Below, in pieces: positions 23,578 to 35,990 of a stretch of 64,000 bases of DNA. The stretch comes from Bifiguratus adelaidae. Taxonomy: Eukaryota; Mucoromycota; Endogonomycetes; Endogonales. Numbering within the stretch: position 1 is the first letter of the stretch; each line of letters begins with the position of its first letter. The notes beneath the pieces were generated by a model that saw only the letters and a program-made list of their open reading frames with translations, was not told the origin of the DNA and searched no databases. A program made the position numbers and the translations under genes. Location of the stretch: NCBI GenBank assembly GCA_002261195.1, contig MVBO01000066.1, positions 1-64,000 on the forward strand, written 5' to 3'.

Positions 23578-24524
23578 TCACACCCGCTCATAACCATCCC
23601 GTCTACTGACTCTAATGCCTCCAATGCCAATGGTAATATCAACTCCACCCGTTCTCCATATCCATATGGCTTCCAGTATTAACAAAGCAGCCATGACACT
23701 GGCAGCGAACCTGACTATTGAATTGGACTGATTGAGGGCAATTGCAAGGGAGTACCTAGAAAGAGGTCAGACAAGAAGAATAAGATGGACAATCCCACGA
23801 ATTCAACTCACAATGCGGATGTCGCTGCTACCCAGCCGCCTTCTCCGCCACAACGGCGAATTGCGTATATCGCAGGTGTCATACCCATGGAGCCTATTCC
23901 AATGATCGCTGCCAATACGTCTTTCCACCCGCCGTCCTTGATCACGCCTCCTTCAGTCCATCCATAGTTCTGAGCTGCTACAAAGACCGAGTAGATAATG
24001 TCGCACCATATCCAGGCCATGTAAGAGCAAATAGGGGCCAACACAAGCCATGCCAGAATACGAGATGGCGCTTGCGTGAAATGCTTGGAGAAATGATACT
24101 GAATCGTTGCCAAACTCGCAACAGTGAGAGCTTGAGGAATGATGGATAACAAGAATGCTTCACGCAACTGCAATTTTATCCTTGGGTTGAACATCGTCGA
24201 TCCAGCGATCCAATATCGATCACTTACCCAACAAAAAGTCCATAAAATCAGGCCACTGTTGGCTACTGCAAGCCAAGGACCCACCAGTTCGTTCAAGAGC
24301 TCAGCATTTGATGCCGTGAATCCCACACCACAGCATGCAAAGAGCCCTAGAAACTCGATGCTCCAAAATAACCCCAACACGATATTAGAAGGCGTCAGAT
24401 ACGTTGGATGTGCATTGGCTATGTCCTTGAGGTTTGGATGAAAGACAATTCCACCTATCCCAAGCGTCACTGCTATCACAGCAAGCTCTGAGAAGAGATC
24501 CAAGGCATTGCGCATTTGAAGCAT
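23578..24524 (-). CDS. Uncharacterised seven-helix membrane protein
   Basis: Two minus-strand exons (24524-23812 and 23755-23578) give 296 aa from the first ATG (24524). An unrecognised 5' exon is possible, since the frame is open to about 24566. Seven hydrophobic segments are evident: LFSELAVIAVTLGIGGIVF, IVLGLFWSIEFLGLFACC, GPWLAVANSGLILWTFCWV, LSIIPQALTVASLATIQY, ILAWLVLAPICSYMAWIW, LAAIIGIGSMGMTPAIYAI and, in exon 2, ASVMAALLILEAIWIW. The seventh helix exists only if the intron is spliced, which supports the model. The loops are short and Trp-rich (CWVSDRYW, NYGWTEGG). It is not clearly a GPCR, RTA1 or TspO protein. It is divergent from the SIP3/LAM gene, with starts 161 bp apart. Confidence 0.65.
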
Positions 24525-24685
24525 GAGAGAAAAGAAGCTTTCTTCCCGATTTGGTAACCGCGTCACTCTACACTGGACGAAGCTTGTGGCGTATTAGCAA
24601 GGCATTAGAAGGAGTCGAGGGTGCAGACTAGGGTAAAAGCACTCAAATAGATTCTTTAGACTGCGCACGATATTCACCGTGTGTC

Positions 24686-27600
24686 ATGGCATCTTCTCCG
24701 ACACCGTCTGAAGTATCGTCTTCGTCTACAGCCTCAGTTGACACTGATATCAGCCAGCCGCCAACATCCCGCTATCCATTTCATACGTCCTCCAACAACG
24801 TCCTTACCCTTCACGATGCCTTTGCAGACTCCCCAAACTTTCGTGCAAACTTGCAACATTTCGAGGAACAAGTCGACGCACTGGAAAAATGGTTCGATGG
24901 CATTATTCGTTGGGTCAAGGTCTATACTGGTGAAGTGAAACGTGAGTTGCTCGCTAACCTTATTGAATGGCAACATTATTGACAATGGGTGGATTTAGGC
25001 ATGAACACGCAGGCGGCTGAGCTTGCCAAGAAATGCATTCCTACCGCATTAGACGACATATTGCTAGGTAGGTCGGCATGAATCATCTACAATATGGAAA
25101 GGCTTCGTGTGTACTCATCATGGCCATGAAGATTCCGACTTTGTGGTACCCATGTTACAGTCCATGAACGAAGCGCTTCAGGCCCAAAATTCCATGCGAA
25201 ACCATTTGGTAATGCCTGCCTATAATGACCGCTTCGCAAACAGAAAACTCATGACAAGTCGGTTAGGTCGCAGAACTCGAGGACAAGGTGGTCAACCCTC
25301 TGCAAAATTTCACAAAGAATGAGATCAAGGAATTTAAAGCAAGTATTACCAGTATTTCTTTGTTCTAAGCAAACGCGTACATTGACTAAACATCCTTAGG
25401 ACCATCGCCGATCGCACAAAAATGCACATCATGCCTACGAAACGCAACTCAACCGCTATATGTCGCAATCGAAGGCAAAAGAACCTTCTGCGCTGCGCGA
25501 AGATGCATTTCAACTCTATACAGCTCGAAAGGATTGGATCCGGGCAGGTGCAGAGCTTCTCGTATGGACAAATAAGCTTAAAATTGGAGCCGCAACATTG
25601 ATTGCCAACGTCTGTGTCAATGGGGGTCGGCTGGGCATGAGCATGTGTGAAAACGACCAAAACGCTTGGTCGCCTATTCAAAAAGTCATTGATGGCTGGG
25701 AGGCCTGGTCACAAGACGTCACAACGACTGGCAACAATTACTTGAGTCGCTTCACCACTACGTTACTCTTACACGAACACAATTACCTCAATACCATCCG
25801 ACCGCCACGCGACCTTACAACCTACTCCTCCGCGAATGCCAGCTCAAACTCCGTTCTCATGGGTGCAACGGCTGCAGCTGCAGCTATCGGTTCGCCTTTA
25901 GTCCGACCACGGTCGCGTCGATCGACCATGGAAATCGGAACGGCGGCCAACCCATCGTCTGCTACCCTTGATTCTCCTTCTAATCAACCTACCCTCTCAA
26001 AGCAGGGTTATCTACAACATCGTGGAAGTGGCCGCAATCCATCGTGGACGAGACGCTACTTCTTTTTACACTCTGGCGAGTTCGGCTACGTCAACGTTAG
26101 CACGGGGACTATACATTCGTTTACGGGAGAAAGTCTGCTCAAGGGGGGTGCGGCTATGCTGAATCAAAAAGATGTCAAGCAAGCACCTCGAACGAGTTGT
26201 GTTGTCTTGGGAGAAAAAGTCGGCATCTTGCTCTGTGAAATAAGGACAAACTTGGATGTCGATCGACGCTATTGTTTTGAAGTGGTCTGCGCCAAAAAGT
26301 GAGTATACTCGCATTGTAATTGGGCATGATTTCATGGTGAGTTTTAGGACATCTTTTGTGTTGCAAGCCGAGACTGAAGAGGAATATTTGACATGGATTG
26401 ACACCTTTGCGGAGGCGAAAAAGTATATTGTTGAGCATGGCAGTGGACTTCTGCCTCAGGATGTCACGTCTCAACTGCCAGGGCTCTCGCCTAAGGTCAC
26501 CGCGGATCCTCCTAAAAAGGAACGTAAGACCCGATCCCGCTCATCTAGCTTCGCCCGCTCAGATTCACCCTCAACGTCATCGCTGGCTGCCTTGTTGATG
26601 AAGGAAGGAAGCAAACAAGCTCAGGTAGCTCTCGCCAATGCTGTCAAGCAAGCCGATGCCAATGGACAGACCGTTTGGGGTATACCCTGGGGCTCCATGC
26701 CGGGCATGAACTTGCTGATAGGGAATGCTGGGATAGATCAAGGGACGAAGGCAACGACAAGTGAAGCCTCCACGGCCCCCAAAGGCTTACCCACATCATC
26801 GTCTCTACCGAACTTCTTCCCCGCCAGCGAAGCAGACGCGGTAAAGACAAGATATCGCAGCGGTTCGCTCAGTAACTCCGCATCATTGAATGCGACATTA
26901 CGGCAACGAAGCGGCAGTAATCCGATCGCCTCTGCCTCATCATCGCATCCTCAAGTGATTACCATGGCAGCTTTCGCCAATGGATCCGGCAAAGTGATGA
27001 TTGACATTGCTGCCGCTGTCGTGATCCAAGGCGTCAATATCACGATTGGAGAAGGTGCGCTCAATGCTGTCGTCGATGCTGTCGCTGGTGACGAAGATAC
27101 TACATCGTACTGCTTTGGTTTGACTCGTATGACTCATGTGGTACCAAAATATACCGCCGAGCATCAGTTCCACAATGTGAACTTACGGCGGGTATTTGGT
27201 GAAGTCGGTTTGAATGAATTGGTTCTTGAATCTTGGCATTGCGGTTGGGATATACCTAAAGATGCCAATCCGGTACAAGAAGAAGTGGTCAAGGACGAGG
27301 ATGGCAAGGATCAGGTGGTTAAAAGAGAAGTGATGACGGGCATTGTTCCTGGGCGGATGTACCTTACGCAAGAGAGCCTCTGGTTCCATGGTTGCATCGG
27401 CGTGGGCGGCCTCGTTTGTGTAAGTATGAGAATGAAGCTAAATATGTGTCGTCCTTACTCATGCTGTCTAGTTTCATCTTCAACACTCGGATATTGAGCT
27501 AGTTCATGCGGAAGAGAGTGAGGAAGGCGGACGGCAGGAGATTCTGCTCGAAACGGCTGGCAAACAGTATATTATCGTGTTGTATAACGGCAGTGCGGCT

Positions 27601-29426
27601 GAAGAGGCGAAGAAGATTGAAACCGTCTGGACTGAGGCGCGTGATCTGGAGGACGAACTGGCTGAACAAGGCGTCTCGGCGCAAAATGTTTTAGAAAAGG
27701 CTGATCAACCACTCCTTGATCTAGCTCACCTTTACGACACAGTCCACTGTCTCGAAGACGTCGAAGTACCCGCTCTGTCTGTTGAATCGACCGCTCCCAA
27801 TGGAGAAGCGGAGAGCAACGTAATAGAAGGCACGGAGGCTGTTGACGCGGAGAAATCGGACATGGACATTGTCCCGCCAAGCATCGCTCCGTCTCAGCCT
27901 GTCGAATGCCATTGTGAAGATCACCTTGACCGCCAAGAAGCTCAGATCGAGCTGCCAATCTCGGCCAAGAAAGCATTCCACATCATGTTTCAAGACAGCA
28001 CTGAATGCGATGGTGGTTTTTGGAAGAAAATTAACGAGCTGAAGGGCAATTGGAGTAAGGAGGACTTTGGTTGCATGTTACCTTCTGTGATCTAACATGA
28101 TGGATAGACTCTCAACTTTCCCAGTGGTCTGCTGGGTCTCCATCATCGCGAACCCTTACCTTTATCATGCCTGTTAATAACTCCATGGGTAAGTCGCAAT
28201 GACATACATTATTACAGCTATTGCCTGACTGTCAAATGTGCAGTCAAGCTTAAGGAAACCGAGGTGGCGGAAACGCAATCAATCCAACGAGACGACGAGC
28301 ACCTGTGAGTCCTTTGCACTCCCACATGATGATCACCCAACTCAAACCAGCTTAGGTGCTACAATGTCTTGGTGGAAACCAAAACGGCACAAATGCCTTA
28401 TTCTGACGCCTTCTTGCCTTTGCTAAAGTATTGCATCACCTACAAGACACCGACCTCCTGTACGCTCACCTGTTATGTTGGCATCAAATGGTTCAAGAGT
28501 CCCATGGTCAAAGGTACGTGGAATCCATACAATACAAAAGCATGCTCATTGGACCTTTTGCGCATAGGCATCATTCAGAAGGCTGCCTACGCTGGTCTCA
28601 ACACGACCGTTGAAACCGTGATTAGTCACTTGAAAACTTTGACGGCCGGCCAAAGCACAGGAACGAAATCCACCAAAGTGCGTGCAGACCGGAAATCATT
28701 TGCCAATGGTGATCTTGAGCAGAAGCGTCGGAAATCCCGAAAAGCGTTGGAAAGTGGCGCCACAGGAAAGCGGGCTATCGATCTTACTGCCACAGTGTTC
28801 AATCTCAAGGATTTGCCAACCATTCTCTCAAACCTGTCGACGCGATCCTGGTGTGTCGTAGGGCTCATCGTTTTGTGGCTCATGCTCGGCGCAAGCTCTC
28901 TACGCCGACTTACTAATGCACCTTGGCAGCCGGGCTCTACTCTCGTGCCCCATCGTGGATCCGTGTATCTCAAGGACGTGGAGCGCTTCATGACGACCTC
29001 TGCTGCTCAAAACACCTCGTATGCCAGGTAGGGTCTTCATTTGAATATCACAACGATATTGACCGATGCTTCTCTAGCTACCACTTGTACCAAAGCGTCT
29101 CCTCAGATGCCCCTAGCCAGTCCAACCTCTACATATTTCAAAATCCAAAGCTACATGTCAAACATTTCGAGCTCCTCGAGCTTAGGCATCGGGTTGCATC
29201 GTTACGATACGACATTATGGTTCTCTTCAATATTGTCAATCGAGTCGATGGACGACTCTCCCGACAAGCCTATCTCAATTGGCTCATGGACGGCAACGAG
29301 AAATGTAACCTCAAGCGTAAACGAAAGACATCCTCCATCAATGGTGAAGATGACAAGCACCTGCAAGTCACCAATGCATGCAGTGTGATTCAGTCAGATC
29401 TTAAGAAGGTGCAAGCTGGACATTAG
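24686..29426 (+). CDS. SIP3: SIP3/LAM-family BAR-PH-GRAM-VASt sterol transfer protein
   Basis: Twelve exons (24686-24941, 24999-25067, 25102-25208, 25267-25338, 25400-26298, 26348-27419, 27472-28054, 28108-28188, 28244-28304, 28356-28513, 28568-29027, 29078-29426) give 1388 aa. Domains in order: an N-terminal BAR-like helical bundle (about 40-340), a PH domain (about 385-500, starting QGYLQHRG and NPSWTRRYFFL, with the EEEYLTWIDTF helix), a GRAM-like segment (about 720-880, MYLTQESLWFHGCIG), a VASt/StART-like domain (about 960-1180, KKAFHIMFQDSTECDGGFWKK) and a membrane helix (SWCVVGLIVLWLMLG) before the tail. This is the architecture of yeast Sip3/Lam3 and Ysp1/Lam1, ER-anchored sterol transporters at membrane contact sites. 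Intron 4 (25339-25399) needs a GC donor. Confidence 0.92.
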
Positions 29427-29529
29427 ACGTAACTTGTATATTACCCACTGTAAAGAAAGCATCCACCTTAGTCGCATTGCTCGTTTATATACATTCCGTT
29501 AAGATTGAATAGTTCTTCGGTGGTTCCTC

Positions 29530-29797
29530 TCACAGCTTGCTGGACCATTTATCCCCGTTCACGGCCGACCATCCATGAAAGATGGGGCTCCACTTTGCAG
29601 CGTCATAGCTTATCGTGCGTCCCTCGGTCGATGTGACGTAGGGTATCTGTTGTTGAAAGAAGAAGGCAGGGTGAACTCGTGATGGATCTGCGGAGGGCAG
29701 GCTCATGAGTACTGTAAGTCAATGAGTCATCCATGCAATACGTACCTAGCGTTGACCGCTCAATCTTTGGCCTTTTCTTTGAAGTATGAGGAAGCAT
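29530..29797 (-). CDS. Small two-exon protein, 77 aa
   Basis: Two minus-strand exons (29797-29746 and 29711-29530) splice with good signals (gtacgt donor, cttacag acceptor) into a 77-aa protein. It starts MLPHTSKKRPKIERSTL and ends KWSSKL. The second exon stays open until a natural stop and has an aromatic, conserved-looking end (AAKWSPIFHGWSAVNGDKW). There is no signal peptide or membrane span, and the N-terminus is basic. I do not recognise a family. It starts 107 bp from the divergent IDI1 ATG, so the two probably share a promoter. The evidence is coding potential only. Confidence 0.45.
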
Positions 29798-29904
29798 GAG
29801 CAAGAAGGCGAGAGAGCAGAAGCGACATGGTGGAGCAATATCACGTGACTCACTCGTAGTGAGAAAGTTGCTCCCTCAGGTTGCTCATGCTTAGACTAAA
29901 CACC

Positions 29905-30778
<874 letters not shown>

Positions 30779-30932
30779 ATTGTGCACCGTTGCATCATCG
30801 CAATCGCTGACATGTATCCCTAGTGGTGAATCATTCCCGGTCCTCCGTTATTTAGAGCTTATTATAAACTATCTATGGTCAATGCACTGTCTAAAGCAGA
30901 GAACCTTTTATCTTCCGCTTTTCTCTGTCGAC

Positions 30933-32552
30933 ATGATGCGCATTCACATGCTCTGTGGTCTTGTAATAGCATGGACGTCCCTTGCGGCCCATGCTGCCGT
31001 TTCACGCTACCTGGTACAAATCAAACCAACAGCGTGGTCAATTCATATGGAGCGCGTTTGGAACAAGAAGATCCCTCGCCGCTCCTTCCATCAATACGAT
31101 GCTACGTTGGAGACCTTTCGCATCGCTGACTTTGTGGCCTATGGCGTCGCCTTGGACCAGACGGCCCATCGTGAATTGTTGAGCATGGATGAGCCGTTTG
31201 GTCATATTCTCCATATTGCGACGGATAACGAACTTGAAGTCATGCAAATGAATAGCTCCGGTGAACAATTGGTGGGACAATGGTATGCGCCTTGGGTAAG
31301 CACACGTTCTTATACTATTAAGCTCCCTATTAATCAATTGCAAATTAGCATCTAGTGAGAATATCGCAACGATACCAGGCTCCACGACCCACCTACTTTT
31401 ATCCAGCAACGGCGGGCGCTGGTGTGGTCGTGTACGTACTCGACAGGCAAGTCAATCGCGCCATGGCACCCACCCCGTAAAATTAACCATGGCAGCAGTG
31501 GTGTAGCGATAAAGCACGCTGAATTCCTGAACGCGGATGGTACCAGTCGCGCACGTTATGGATGTGCTATCGAGGTCACCGACCCCGGCGAGGACGTGAG
31601 TCTGAGTGGGCACGTCAACAGAACGGCGTCCAGGTGTCGCGCAGGTGTAGCAGACGATGCACGTAAGCATTGAGTCTATTTCATATTTGGATCTTTCGAG
31701 CTAACACCATTGTTCACTTGCAGTTGGACATGGAACGCACGGTACGTATGTTTGACAATCTCAATACGCTTCACTGGCCATTAGTCGCAGGGTTGATTGC
31801 AGGCAATACCTACGGGGTAGCCAAGCAAGCGCATATTATCGCCGTCAAGCTACTGGGTCAGGGACGCTCCGGTGCCTGGTCTACCGTTCTTCGAGGTCTT
31901 GAATACGTGGTCAAGGATGTCAAGGACACGACAAGCAAGACATACAATGCGACAGTGATCAAGTAAGCGTTCGATGCCTGCCCATCTCCCGTTTTCTCAG
32001 CTCTTGTAGCATTAGCTTGGGCGGCAAACGGAACGCCATTGTCAATGCGGCCATCGAAAGCATCTTAAATAGGGGGATCCATGTGGTCCTTGCAGCAGGC
32101 AATCTTTATGGCGCCGATGCATGTGGGCAGAGTCCATCCAGCGTGTCTCGAGGTAAGCCCAATCCATGGGCAACCGCTATCTCAACGACGATACCCTTTA
32201 ATAGCCATTTCCGTCGGTAGCACGACATTGGACGATACCGTGGCGGATTTCTCGGCAAGGGGTGATTGTGTGAGCATCTATGCACCAGGCAAGTCCATGT
32301 ACCCATCTCAACAGGCGCTATAACGCAAATATGGCAGGTGAATTCATCGTGTCGGCTTGGCCCTCCAACTTGACATCGGTCGCTACTCTCAATGGCACAT
32401 CTATGAGTGCCGCTCTCGCCACAGGCACTGTCGCATTGATGCTTTCCCAGCAGCAGCAAAAGAAGTCGTCTCCTGACGATCTCAAGGCGCTTTTACTTGA
32501 CGTTGGCACTCGTTTGTCCAGTAACCTTACCTTGCTTTGGAATAGACTGTAG
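30933..32552 (+). CDS. Secreted proteinase K-like subtilase (S8A)
   Basis: Eight exons (30933-31295, 31349-31446, 31499-31662, 31724-31741, 31785-31962, 32010-32152, 32205-32288, 32338-32552) give 420 aa. A signal peptide (MMRIHMLCGLVIAWTSLAAHA) precedes an inhibitor I9 propeptide (about residues 24-110). The catalytic triad is complete: Asp in VVVYVLDSG (created across a GC-donor intron), His in GHGTHVAG (on an 18-nt micro-exon) and Ser in LNGTSMSA. The oxyanion Asn lies in VVLAAGN. The Ser motif GTSMSAALATG departs from the common GTSMASPHVAG. Exon 3 is longer than in proteinase K and may contain a further 51-nt in-frame intron (about 31611-31661). Expected role: secreted or vacuolar protein degradation. 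Confidence 0.88.
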
Positions 32553-32568
32553 CCCAAACTTTTGTAAC

Positions 32569-33493
32569 ATGAACGATGCTATTGCGATACCAGAGGATAG
32601 TATAGATGCACTTAGAGCACTCGCTAGCTACAAAGCACCTCCCAAGCCTTTTGTTGAGCGACGAACAGCTGCTGTGCTTGTTCCGCTGTTTGTGAATGAC
32701 GAAGGGGATCTCGAAGTCATTCTGACGGTTCGAAGTTGCAAGCTCAAGAGTCACCCAGGAGAAGTAGCGCTTCCTGGAGGTAAAGAAGCGAGCAGAGGAA
32801 GCAACCAGGGACTAACGATAGGCAGGCAAGTCAGACAAGAGCGACCCCGACCTGGCGTATACTGCATCTCGCGAAGCGTTTGAAGAGATTGGTCTGCCTC
32901 CTGCTGCGCACACCAATCTCTGTCAGTGCCACTCCTTTGTCTCTGCGCATCTTCTCTGGGTCACTCCCATCGTCTCTTTGGTGCATCAACCTGGAACTCG
33001 TCCATTGCTCTCTATCCTCGATAGAACATTGGACCACCAGGAGCCTGTTGAACCTTTTACGCCTCTTCTCTCACCCGCAGAAGTCTCTCACATCTTTTCC
33101 GTTCCCTTGCGTCGCTTCCTGTCTACCAACAACTACTCTTTCCGAGACATTCCCTTCCATGGATTGACATGGCGCTATCATTTCTTTGATCCACCGCATT
33201 ATGCACGTCCAGGCCTTGGTATCCATCTACAACCGCAGAAACGAGGCATGAAGAGTAGCAAGGAGTTTGCTGTCACCGGTCTGACGGCTCAAATGCTCTT
33301 GCATGTCGCCAAGATTGCCTATCGCATCGCCCCTATACCCCAATCGTTATCCGACAAGCGCGAGAACCACCATGCAGAGAACAACAGTCCAGTTGTTGAT
33401 CGACCACTAGAAGTGCACGAGTTCCTAAAGCTAGACGAGACGTGGGAAGAAGCATTGAAGGAAAGCGTAGAAGCGGAAGGCGGTGTGATATAA
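32569..33493 (+). CDS. Nudix hydrolase, CoA diphosphatase type (NUDT7/PCD1-like)
   Basis: Two exons (32569-32779 and 32826-33493) give 292 aa. The Nudix box is split by the intron: PGEVALPGG in exon 1, then KSDKSDPD and REAFEEIGL in exon 2, fitting Gx5Ex7REUxEExGU with a short insertion as in PCD1. The upstream part (RRTAAVLVPLFVNDEGDLEV, TVRSCKLKSHPGE) matches the UPF0035/CoA-pyrophosphatase signature. The likely reaction splits CoA or oxidised CoA into phosphopantetheine and ADP. No C-terminal SKL peroxisome signal is present; the tail ends EAEGGVI. The ATG lies only 17 bp after the protease stop, on the same strand, which is unusually tight. Confidence 0.9.
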
Positions 33494-33522
33494 ATCCAAT
33501 ACACGCGCGGTTTGGTTTACTT

Positions 33523-34694
33523 ATGTGTTCAATGGAGCGGAAGTCGCGGGGTCGTGCTGCTCCTGCGGGCACAACGACGGCGACTGCATCGCCGAATGCG
33601 CATGCGACACCACCCACGGACGATGTGGACATTTGGCATCAAATCTGCCAAGGATTAGCTGACATTGTCGATGTGCAAAAGACGGGGGACACTGTCTTTG
33701 GAGAGCTCAATGGACTTCACTCAACTCTTGCCAAAGGCGCAGGTGAGTCTTCGGCTTCTCTTTCGCTCAGGTTCTGTGCGCTAACGCCCGATGACAGTTT
33801 TGGATACCAGTACGGCCGTTAAGCTCGGGCAACTCTACAAGGACGGCCTCGACAACGCAGGGGCCGAACAAAGGCAAGTTTCTCTTGTTCGATGCGACAT
33901 ATCTGAGGAGGTGCGCAACTGACTAGGTCCATTAGAGCCATTACAGAGACATTGGAAAAGATTGGCATTCTCCGCGCATTACGGAGTGTTCCAGACACAT
34001 CAGGTAGGGTATATGAAGCATGGCATACCGGGCGGGCCGGTTGACATGTCTCTAGATACAAAACGGAAAAAGCGAAAGGTGGAGAGCGAGGAGGTGCGAC
34101 CGACAACACCGGTCAAGAAGCAAAAAGGGTACAGTGCATGGTAACGCATATGTAGACTGACTCAAAATGCTGCCTAGATCCGGCATCATTCCCAATGGAA
34201 CACAAGTGGCCGCAAAGCCCATGAAAGGCAAAGACAAGAATGCGGATAACGAATGGATCATGGCTGTAGCCGTGTCCTATTTGCCAGACAAAAACAAGTA
34301 TCAAATTGAGGATGTCGATGTGGATGAAGCAGGTATCAAGCAGTATGTATTCGTCGTGACTTACGGCCAAACGCTTCCTATTCATATGCGCGTGTGCTTG
34401 CAGAAAGTTTCTCTTGCCGCCAAAATGGGTCATTCCGATTCCATCCCCCAATGAAGCGAATCGCGACTTGGTACCCGGTGCGGATGTGCTGGCCTTGTAT
34501 CCCGGTACAACGTGCTTTTATCGAGGCAAGATTGTGGGTGGAGGAAACAAGGTAAGAGACACGTAACGTACGCCAGGCAATCTAACCAAGGACAGCTCAA
34601 GGATGGAGCTTACAAGGTCCGATTCGAGGATGACAATGATGAGACGAAAATAGTGCCGGCGCATCATGTCTTTGAACCGCCCAAAGGCAAATGA
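33523..34694 (+). CDS. SGF29: SAGA-associated factor 29 (double Tudor)
   Basis: Seven exons (33523-33742, 33798-33873, 33927-34003, 34056-34128, 34178-34342, 34404-34551, 34596-34694) give 285 aa. A short N-terminal helical region (IWHQICQGLADIVDVQK and later AITETLEKIGILRALR) is followed by a basic nuclear-localisation stretch (KRKKRKVE). The C-terminal SGF29 tandem Tudor domain has WIMAVAVSYLPDKNKYQIED, then KFLLPPKWVIPIP, VLALYPGTTCFYRGKI and YKVRFEDDNDE. Tudor residues such as Tyr in LALYP and the TTCFYR stretch form the H3K4me2/3 pocket in the family. It is the chromatin reader of SAGA/ADA histone acetyltransferases. Intron 2 (33874-33926) uses a GC donor in this model. The ATG at 33532 is an alternative start. 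Confidence 0.92.
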
Positions 34695-34809
34695 CACCCT
34701 TTTATTGGGCCGGAACATTTGCATTGTTCATGTACAAAATCTTTCTCTCTCCCACGGCTATGTTACATACACTTATCTAATGTACAGTATACGGTGATGG
34801 TACGCACCA

Positions 34810-35964
34810 TTATGATGCAGCTCTCACGATGATGCGTTCCGTAATCACGTTTTCCTTCTTAGGAGGGGGAAGGGCAGCTGCGACCCAATTGGCATCCGTC
34901 AGAGGGGAATAATCAGGACGACCATTATTGAGTGGGAGTTGCTGGCAAAAAGATGCAAATCAGCCCGCACTCGTACATATATGGCCAGTCTGGCACCTAC
35001 CCGTTTTACGTTTTCATAATGATCTTCACGGCTCATGTATTCTCTTGTCAACCAATCCTTGCCAAACTCATGGTGTATCCGTGTATCATTGACTCGAAAG
35101 AGGACATCGTCCACGCGAAGGAAAAAGCGTTGAAGTAGAAAAAAGCCAGAGGGCATGACCCGCTAGTCTTGTAAGGATTGAATCAACAGAGGCGATACAA
35201 GGTACTTACCAACTTAACGAGCAGTATTGCTGTACCATTATCCGCCAGCTCATCCTCGTACAGAATGTTTTCGTCATAGTATAAGATAGGTTCTTGAATC
35301 TTGAGCTTTTCAATATCGATCCCTTGCCGCGTCAGTTCAAACGTCTAAAATAAAAAGAAGCGTCAGCAGTTGACACGACAACCGCAAGGGATCCAAGGAC
35401 TGACATGATCATTATAAGCGTGGTCAACTGTTCCGGCATAATCTGTAGAATAAGTCCAATCGTATGGCTTGACGACATCCACTATATGTCCATGGGTGGA
35501 TTTGCTAATACACGTCAGGATCGCAGCAGAAGCACCATCCTCACTCACTTTTTCTTTGTCCATTCGTCGCTATAAGCGACCTTGATATGTTCTGAGCTAC
35601 TACTCGTCTTGTCGACCCGTTTCAATGCGTCCAGTGACCGGAAAACCATCTCAAAGCCATCAGCGTGCGACAGAAGCAGATAGTTGTTGCCGAATATCAT
35701 CTCTGGGAGCGATATCGATAGGGTCTGTTGTGCTCTATGAAAGTGTATGGTTGAGCTGGAGAACGGTAACCTCTACGCGTTGGCTTAACCCCGTCGCTCT
35801 GTTCATTTCACTTACTGTTCAATCTCTCCCGCATTGAGAATCGGACACTTGCGACTTGTGATAGTCCATCCGAGCAACTCGATGCCGGTTACCCTGGACG
35901 TTCTTGGCTCTGTCTCTTGAATGAGTTTATGAGGTGGTATCGGATGCTGACGAAAACTGTTCAT
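34810..35964 (-). CDS. TIP41: TIP41-like protein (PP2A / TOR signalling)
   Basis: Six minus-strand exons (35964-35816, 35734-35549, 35504-35405, 35344-35210, 35162-35001, 34941-34810) give 287 aa. The TIP41 family signature is unmistakable: TLSISLPEMIFGNNYL, VKPYDWTYSTDY, PILYYDENILYEDELADNG and RFFLRVDDVLFRVNDTR. TIP41/TIPRL binds and inhibits or recycles PP2A-like catalytic subunits and acts in the TOR nutrient pathway in cytosol and nucleus. Exon 3 ends with a less common gtcagt donor. The start codon lies 26 nt downstream of the CHL4 stop on the same strand, so its promoter must lie within or overlap the CHL4 gene, or the two genes share a transcript. Confidence 0.95.
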
Positions 35965-35990
35965 GGTCAACACTTCACAACTTGTCAATT

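Noticed and set aside
31447-31498. GT donor at 31451 (gtcaat) instead of GC for the protease intron
   Set aside because: It gives a phase that cannot restore the conserved D-S/T-G motif or the downstream frame; only the GC donor keeps LDSGVAIKH.
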